From an uncultured Tabrizicola sp. (GTDB lineage Bacteria; Pseudomonadota; Alphaproteobacteria; Rhodobacterales; Rhodobacteraceae): 18,024 bases of DNA. The first letter of the stretch is position 1; the number at the start of each line of letters is the position of its first letter. The translations under genes and the position numbers were made by a program. The stretch is taken from positions 1 through 18,024 of the forward strand of contig CALLZQ010000346.1 of NCBI GenBank assembly GCA_937858255.1, in the 5' to 3' direction. Shown in pieces: positions 16,714-18,024 of the stretch. Below the pieces are notes generated by a model. That model had not been told where the DNA came from. It saw only the letters and a program-made list of their open reading frames with translations, and did not search any database.

Positions 16714-16792
16714 GGCGTGGGTCTACCACCTCGGCCTTTCCGATGCCCTCCGAAAGCACAGACCGAGTCATCCTGCCGCAGGGCAGATCACG

Positions 16793-17043
16793 TCATTCCA
16801 CCGCTTCGGGAGCCCTCGCCCCGATGGCCCGAACCCGCCGTCAGTCGAGCCCTGCAAACAGCGCCTCGAACTCGGCATGGTTCATCAGCATCAGCCCGTC
16901 CTTGACGGCGGGCCAGGTGAAGCTGTGTTCTTCCAGCCGCTTGTAAGCCATCATCAGACCCGTGCCGTCCCAGTAGAGCAGTTTCAGACGATCCGCCTTC
17001 CTGGCCTTGAACACGAAGACCGTCCCGGTGAACGGGTCCTTGC
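16793..17043 (-). pseudogene. tnpB: IS66 TnpB remnant, 5'-deleted with a nonsense codon
   Basis: The recognisable part begins KDPFTGTVFVFKARKADRLK and continues with LLYWDGTGLMMAYKRLEEHS, TWPAVKDGLML and FEALFAGLD, the conserved core of IS66 TnpB. The first 30 or so residues are missing because the frame is joined to tnpA near 17042. After FAGLD the frame meets TGA (16841-16843) where the family has TGG (the WRRVR motif). The text then continues RRVRAIGARAPEAVE to the original stop at 16793-16795. TnpB is needed for IS66 transposition, and this copy is not functional. Confidence 0.8.
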
Positions 17044-17192
17044 ACAAGCGTCTCCGCCACCATCCGGCCCTTCGCCTCGTCAGACCATCGACGCTTGGCT
17101 GCAGGCGCCGCCAGCAGCTCCACAAACCCAGCGGCCTCCATGCTGCGCTCCCGATGGACACCCACTGACGCCTCCCGTGCGAATCTCCACAC
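17043..17192 (-). pseudogene. tnpA: IS66 TnpA N-terminal remnant
   Basis: About 50 codons remain, including MEAAGFVELLAAP and KRRWSDEAKGRMVAETLV, which match the start of IS66 TnpA before its helix-turn-helix. The sequence then runs out of frame into tnpB. The helix-turn-helix and the C-terminus are lost, as is the start of tnpB, so one deletion near 17042 removed both. The start codon is uncertain; M at 17141 is a candidate. Confidence 0.65.
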
Positions 17193-17249
17193 GGGGGCGC
17201 ATCGCAGCTTACAAGTTCAGCAGGAAGGTGGGGTCAACACGGCGCTTAC

Positions 17250-17257
17250 AACCATCC
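17250..17257. repeat. IS66 target-site duplication, left copy
   Basis: AACCATCC, identical to 15241-15248, directly outside the element end at 17249. Confidence 0.9.
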
Positions 17258-17280
17258 CGGAACTGATATCACCCGTATGA

Positions 17281-17379
17281 CTATCTGTGTTCACGATCTC
17301 GGGCCGGCCGAACTTGTGGATCGCCTCGTTCAGCACCTCGACGCAGAAGTTTGCTCCAGCGTGTTCGAGATACGCCAAG
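17281..17379 (-). pseudogene. IS3 family OrfB (integrase core) internal fragment
   Basis: Minus-strand frames read WRISNTLE and then, after a one-base slip, ANFCVEVLNEAIHKFGRPEI followed by VNTD, the middle of the rve integrase core of IS3-family OrfB before its second catalytic aspartate. Only about 33 codons remain. It ends within a few bases of the IS3 terminus at 17380, and the IS66 target site lies about 25 bases beyond its other side. It is probably an older element hit twice by later insertions. Confidence 0.65.
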
Positions 17380-18023
17380 TGACCTGTCCCCCGCGAGATC
17401 CCTCAGTCCGATGTAGAGTCTGCTGAACCGCGAAGGAGCAGACAAATGAGGAAAAGCCGTTTCACCGAGACGCAGATAATCGGGATGCTCAAGGAGCAGG
17501 AGGCGGGCCTGCCAGCTTGTCGGTGTCGATCCCAAGACGGTCCGGCGCACTCGCCCGCCGGACTGTCCAGAGATCCGCGAGGAGGTGAAGGAGATCGCCG
17601 GGAAGCGGCGCCGGTTCGGTTATCGCCGGATCGGCATTCTGCTCGAGCGCAAGGGAATGATCATGAACCACAAGAAGCTCTATCGGCTCTACCGAGAGGA
17701 GGGACTGTCGGTGAAGCGACGGCGCGGGCGCAAGCGGGCCCGTGGGTCACGCACGCCGATGCCGGAGGCGGCGCATCCCAACGCCCGCTGGTCGCTCGAC
17801 TTTTTGGCCGACAGCTTTGGCGCCTCGCGCAAGTTCCGCATTCTGGCGGTGATCGACGATTGCTGCAGGGAGAACCTGTGCCTGATCGCCGACACCAGCA
17901 TCTCGGGCGCCCGTGTAGCCCGAGATGCTGGATGCGCTGATGCGGATCTACGGAAAGCCCGCTTGCGTCGTCAGCGATAACGTCCTAGCTCGGGAAGGAA
18001 ACGCGGTTTTAGGCATCAGGTCA
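17380..18023 (+). mobile_element. Deleted IS3 family (IS407-like) element
   Basis: The left end TGACCTGTCCCCC at 17380 resembles IS407-group termini and lies 66 bases before the orfA start. The window ends with CAGGTCA at 18017-18023, the reverse complement of TGACCTG, so a right end may be at 18023. That would give a 644-bp internally deleted element, compared with about 1.2-1.3 kb for a full copy. Only one flanking base is visible there, so the right boundary is tentative. Confidence 0.5.
17446..17983 (+). pseudogene. Fused and truncated IS3 OrfA/OrfB transposase
   Basis: ATG 17446 follows AAGGAG and encodes MRKSRFTETQIIGMLKEQEA, the OrfA start. A deletion near 17510 then jumps to OrfB text in another frame (VGVDPKTVRRTRPPDCPEI). 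OrfB continues with EIAGKRRRFGYRRIGILLER, HKKLYRLYREEGLSVKRRRG and WSLDFLADSFG, including the first catalytic aspartate, and LAVIDDCCRENLCLIADTSI. One extra base near 17926 shifts the frame, after which DALMRIYGKPACVVSDN follows. Homology stops at VSDN, so the rest of the DDE core, including the glutamate, is absent. Confidence 0.8.
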
Positions 18024-18024
18024 C

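Larger units (their letters stand above)
15249..17249 (-). mobile_element. Complete-ended but defective IS66 family insertion sequence (2001 bp)
   Basis: Both ends begin GTAAGCG reading inward: GTAAGCGGTGTCCCG at 15249 and, on the other strand, GTAAGCGCCGTGTTG from 17249. Each is bordered by the 8-bp duplication AACCATCC. Gene order tnpA-tnpB-tnpC on the minus strand is normal for IS66. At 2001 bp it is shorter than the usual roughly 2.5 kb, explained by a deletion fusing tnpA to tnpB and one in tnpC. All three genes are damaged, so it could move only if helped in trans. Confidence 0.92.

Overview
The window is GC-rich, with codon use and gene types that suggest an alphaproteobacterium, most likely Rhodobacterales (Paracoccus/Rhodobacter-like). 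This is a style-based inference; no rRNA or other phylogenetic marker is present. It has two halves: a surface-glycan and exoprotein locus transcribed leftward (1-13262, minus strand) and a graveyard of broken insertion sequences (about 13380-18024).

Glycan locus, in transcription order: a GT2 glycosyltransferase fused to a left-handed beta-helix domain (13262-11937); a Wza-type outer-membrane polysaccharide export lipoprotein (11844-10723); an FdtA/QdtA-like sugar-nucleotide 3,4-ketoisomerase (10635-10144); its matching PLP aminotransferase (10137-9028); a 1948-residue multi-module glycosyltransferase (9020-3174); a PAPS-type sulfotransferase (3037-2225); and an RTX calcium-binding exoprotein (2095 to beyond position 1). 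The ketoisomerase, aminotransferase and giant transferase are only 6-7 bases apart, so they are probably translated together. The set implies synthesis of a dTDP-3-amino-3,6-dideoxyhexose, its assembly by several transferases, sulfation and export. The glycan may be free polysaccharide or may be put on a secreted protein such as the RTX protein. No Wzx, Wzy, Wzc, RmlA/RmlB or type I secretion gene is in the window.

Remnant zone: immediately upstream of the GT2 gene lies the broken 3' end of a second RTX-type gene (13379-13838), with two frameshifts. Then come about 590 bases with no recognisable gene except a perfect 19-bp inverted repeat, an IS30-like helix-turn-helix scrap (14429-14542), and an IS110 transposase truncated at its C-terminal side (14543-14995). 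Next is an IS66 element with both ends and a perfect 8-bp target duplication (15249-17249) in which tnpA, tnpB and tnpC are all damaged. An IS3 orfB scrap (17281-17379) and a deleted IS3/IS407-type element (from 17380) finish the window. No transposase here looks functional.

The most notable items are the giant fusion transferase with about ten tandem degenerate repeats, the sulfated amino-sugar locus joined to an RTX exoprotein, and a perfect palindrome inside IS66 tnpC that looks like a template-switch mutation. Long plus-strand reading frames across 1-13500 are antisense shadows of these genes.
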